Source of the DNA: Microbacterium sp. CBA3102
GTDB lineage: Bacteria; Actinomycetota; Actinomycetes; Actinomycetales; Microbacteriaceae
NCBI RefSeq assembly: GCF_007954505.1
Contig: NZ_CP042412.1
Coordinates: 1,302,001-1,366,000 of the forward strand
Direction: 5' to 3'
DNA length: 64,000 bases
Part shown: positions 61,836-64,000 of the stretch, one piece after another
Layout: the number at the start of each line of letters is the position of its first letter
Position numbering within the stretch: the first letter of the stretch is position 1
Notes under the pieces: generated by a model
The model's input: the letters and a program-made list of their open reading frames with translations, nothing else
The model's database searches: none
Told to the model about the DNA's origin: nothing
Program-made: the position numbers and the translations under genes

Positions 61836-62444
61836 TCAGGACGCCTCCCCGCCGACCCGGCGCATCTCCGTCGCGAGCGCGCTGTTGGTTGCGGCGAAGT
61901 GCGCGGTGATGTTCTCGCGCACCTCGGGCGACTTGTTCTGGCTGAGCTTGGCGCGGGCATCGAAGCGGGTGACCCGCATCCTCAGGCCGACGGTCCCTCT
62001 GGCGGCTCGGCGGGTGCCCTCCTCGTCCTCCGACAGATGCCGACCGTGCTGCTGGTGGTTCTCGAAGTGGTCGGTCAGGCGGCTGAGCATGGCGTAGTTC
62101 TCCTCTTCGTCGAGGATCTCGGGAACGCCGTAGAGGTGCGCCGTGACATGGTTCCACGTGGGCACGAGGTCGCCCGGTGTGTACAGGCTCGGCGACACGT
62201 AGTCGTGCGGACCCTGGATGATCACGAGCACTTCGTGTTGGCCGAGTTCGTGGAGGCGCTCGTCCGGCCGTCCGAAATGGCTGGCGAACACGATGTCATC
62301 CTCGTTCTCCACCAGCAGCACGGGATAGTGCGAGGCCACGAGACCGCCGCCGGCGGGGGAGACGAACGTCGCCCACGGGTTGCCGCGGATCAAGCGCTTG
62401 ACCTCGTCGGGATCGGTCATCAGGTACCGGGGTGTGTGACGCAT
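61836..62444 (-). CDS. PaiB-like FMN-binding negative regulator
   Basis: The 202-residue protein starts MRHTPRYLMTDPDEVKRLIR and shows the split-barrel phrases NPWATFVSPAGGGLVASHYP, FASHFGRPDE and ISPSLYTPGDLVPTWNHVTA. PaiB-type proteins bind flavin. The ATG overlaps the TGA of eamA (TGATG), so it is co-translated downstream of it. Confidence 0.85.
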   Translation of the reverse strand: MRHTPRYLMTDPDEVKRLIRGNPWATFVSPAGGGLVASHYPVLLVENEDDIVFASHFGRPDERLHELGQHEVLVIIQGPHDYVSPSLYTPGDLVPTWNHVTAHLYGVPEILDEEENYAMLSRLTDHFENHQQHGRHLSEDEEGTRRAARGTVGLRMRVTRFDARAKLSQNKSPEVRENITAHFAATNSALATEMRRVGGEAS

Positions 62445-63391
62445 CAGGAGTCCTTTCCTTGGGGCGCGCTCGGTCGGTGGGTAATCAGTCGCGTACGCAC
62501 GGCGAGGGCGGCGCAGGCGATCACCGCGAGCCCGCCGATGGCGGTGGCCCAGCCGATCTGCTCGTGCAGCAGGAGCGCCGCCCAGGCGATGCCCATCACG
62601 GGTTGGACGAGCTGGATCTGGCTCACCTGTGCCATCGGACCGATCGCGAGCCCGCGGTACCAGGCGAAGAAGCCGAGGAACATGCTCACCGCGGCGAGGT
62701 AGGCGAAGGCGAGCCAGTGCACCGGTGTCGCGGCCGGAGGCTGCTGAAGGGCCGACACCACCGTCAGCGCCGCCATCAGCGGAGCGGCGACGATCAGCGC
62801 CCACGACACGGTCTGCCAGGAGCCGAGTTCACGGGCGAGCAGGCCGCCCTCCGCATAGCCGATCGCGGCGGCGATGACAGCCCCGAACAGCAGGAGGTCG
62901 GCAGCGCTGAGGGAGTCGAGCCCGTCGTTCTGCAATGCGGCGAACACGATCGCGGCGACGGCGCCGAGGCTCGCGAAGATCCAGAAGGATCGGGTGGGTC
63001 GTTCGCGGGTGCGGAGCACGACAGCGACAGCGGTCGCCGCGGGGAGCACGCCGATCACGACCGCACCGTGGCTGGCGGGGGTCGTGGTCATCGCGAACGA
63101 GGTCAGGACGGGGAACCCGGCAACAACCCCACCGGCGACGATCGCGAGGCGGCCCCACTGCGTCGTCGTGGGACGTCGCTGGCGCGTCACGGCCAGGGCG
63201 ATTCCGGCGAGGAGGGCGGCGACGACCGCGCGCCCGGCGCCGACGAACAGCGGTGAGAGCCCGTCGATCGCGATGCGCGTGAGCGGAAGGGTGAAGGAGA
63301 AGGCGAGGACGCCGAGAAGACCCCACCGGACACCGGCAGGAATTGATAGCACTGTCTCTCGCGGAGCGATAACGCTACTGTCTACTTTCAT
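62444..63391 (-). CDS. EamA/DMT-family transporter
   Basis: The 315-residue protein has two EamA halves with ten helices (WGLLGVLAFSFTLPLTRIAI; LLLFGAVIAAAIGYAEGGLL; SQIQLVQPVMGIAWAALLLH). EamA proteins export metabolites such as amino acids. Its ATG (63389-63391) overlaps the divergent MocR ATG in the bases CATG, so one start may be wrong. A GTG at 63352 would also fit. It is probably controlled by the divergent MocR. Confidence 0.85.
   Translation of the reverse strand: MKVDSSVIAPRETVLSIPAGVRWGLLGVLAFSFTLPLTRIAIDGLSPLFVGAGRAVVAALLAGIALAVTRQRRPTTTQWGRLAIVAGGVVAGFPVLTSFAMTTTPASHGAVVIGVLPAATAVAVVLRTRERPTRSFWIFASLGAVAAIVFAALQNDGLDSLSAADLLLFGAVIAAAIGYAEGGLLARELGSWQTVSWALIVAAPLMAALTVVSALQQPPAATPVHWLAFAYLAAVSMFLGFFAWYRGLAIGPMAQVSQIQLVQPVMGIAWAALLLHEQIGWATAIGGLAVIACAALAVRTRLITHRPSAPQGKDS
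63345..63382. promoter_or_regulatory. Candidate MocR direct-repeat operator
   Basis: GATAGCACTGTC (63345-63356) and GATAACGCTACTGTC (63368-63382) are direct repeats 23 bases apart. A GATAGCAGTGAC-like copy is at 63399-63410. MocR proteins bind such direct repeats in the gap between their own gene and the divergent target. Confidence 0.5.
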
Positions 63392-64000
63392 GAATCAGGA
63401 TAGCAGTGACCGCATCGTCGCCGGGGTGCGCGCGTGGATCTCCTCCGCATCTCCGGGCGCACGGGTGCCGTCGAACCGTGCGCTCATGGCCGAGTACGGG
63501 GCCGGCCCGGTGACCGTGCAGAAGGCGATGCAGCAACTCGCGCGGCTCGGTCTGGTCGAGTCTCGCCCGGGCGCGGGGACGTTCGTCCGCGCCGCGCCCA
63601 CCGTTCGCACGGTCGACTACAGCTGGCAGACTGCCGCCCTCGGCGCCACGCCGGCCGGACTCGCGGGCCTCTCGTCGACGCAACGCACGGTCGCGCCCGA
63701 TGCGATCGGACTGCACTCGGGATACCCCGCGGTCGACCTGCTGCCGCAGCGGCTCGTGCGACAGGCGCTGATCCGTGCCGCCCGATCGGACGCGGCGCTG
63801 ACCCGTTCACCCGCAGCGGGCCTCCCCGAGCTGCAGGCGTGGTTCGCCGGTGAACTCGCGTCCGCCGCACCGGTGGGGATCACACCCGCCTCGGCGCGGG
63901 ACGCCCTGATCATCTCGGGCAGCCAGAGCGGGTTGAGCTCGATCTTCCGTGCCGTCGTGGGGGTCGGGCAACCGCTGCTGATCGAGTCGCCGACGTACTG
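63390..64000 (+). CDS. MocR-type regulator (GntR HTH plus aminotransferase), partial
   Basis: The visible 203 residues start MNQDSSDRIVAGVRAWISSA. A GntR winged helix follows (about 20-70; VPSNRALMAEYGAGPVTVQK and GLVESRPGAGTFVRA). The beginning of a class-I aminotransferase-like domain (DAIGLHSGYPAVDLLPQRLV, SGSQSGLSSIFRAVVGVGQP) is also seen. Such proteins are PLP-binding regulators. The C-terminal part lies outside the window. The gene is divergent from eamA. Confidence 0.88.
   Translation, partial: MNQDSSDRIVAGVRAWISSASPGARVPSNRALMAEYGAGPVTVQKAMQQLARLGLVESRPGAGTFVRAAPTVRTVDYSWQTAALGATPAGLAGLSSTQRTVAPDAIGLHSGYPAVDLLPQRLVRQALIRAARSDAALTRSPAAGLPELQAWFAGELASAAPVGITPASARDALIISGSQSGLSSIFRAVVGVGQPLLIESPTY

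Overview
The window is high-GC DNA, roughly 70% by eye, with dense short operons joined by ATGA/GTGA stop-start overlaps. Gene content (DUF3516 helicase, protealysin/emfourin pair, DtxR/IdeR-type iron box, many MalFG-type sugar transporters) points to an actinobacterium, most likely Microbacterium or a close Microbacteriaceae relative. No rRNA, tRNA, CRISPR array, integrase or transposase was seen.

Layout. 1-3650: partial RNase H, an MscS channel, and a secreted-type M4 protease with its emfourin inhibitor. 3723-16707: a sugar or glycoside regulon controlled by a GntR/FCD regulator (8746-9402). Two identical 13-bp operators (3741-3753 and 9473-9485) precede an ABC transporter plus GH63-like hydrolase operon, and an operon of GH42 beta-galactosidase, a diverged split glycine-decarboxylase P-protein pair, a COG3199 ATP-NAD kinase and an SDR. 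Two genes of the first operon (binding protein and hydrolase) each lack one base. 16745-23513: an SDR with a zinc finger, then a SorC-regulated polyol-type ABC transporter and dehydrogenase. 23559-25073: HxlR regulator, azoreductase and a small Cys-containing secreted protein.

25228-30835: a two-component system divergent from four overlapping genes (VanY-like carboxypeptidase, alanine-racemase-like, D-Ala-D-X ligase, acyltransferase-3 membrane protein). This resembles a D-Ser-type vancomycin-resistance operon with VanT split in two. 30876-41512: housekeeping genes (VOC protein, DUF3516 helicase, PNP, AlkD-like, FUSC, DUF998, LAL regulator, cold-shock protein) separated by palindromic and 19-bp tandem repeats.

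41583-44966: a visibly lower-GC cargo of two coupled genes, an NYN-domain nuclease and a NACHT/STAND NTPase with a pentapeptide-like beta-helix. It sits between the two arms of an imperfect ~26-bp inverted repeat that matches palindromes elsewhere in the window. It is the best candidate for an undescribed system, probably antiphage defence. 45002-53991: an iron-box-controlled operon with two siderophore ABC importers and a siderophore-interacting reductase.

53999-64000: alpha/beta hydrolase with divergent TetR and two operators, a TspO-family protein, KdpDE with only a kdpC tail left upstream, an ArsB/SLC13-type permease, a GNAT, a PaiB/EamA pair and a divergent MocR regulator cut by the window end.
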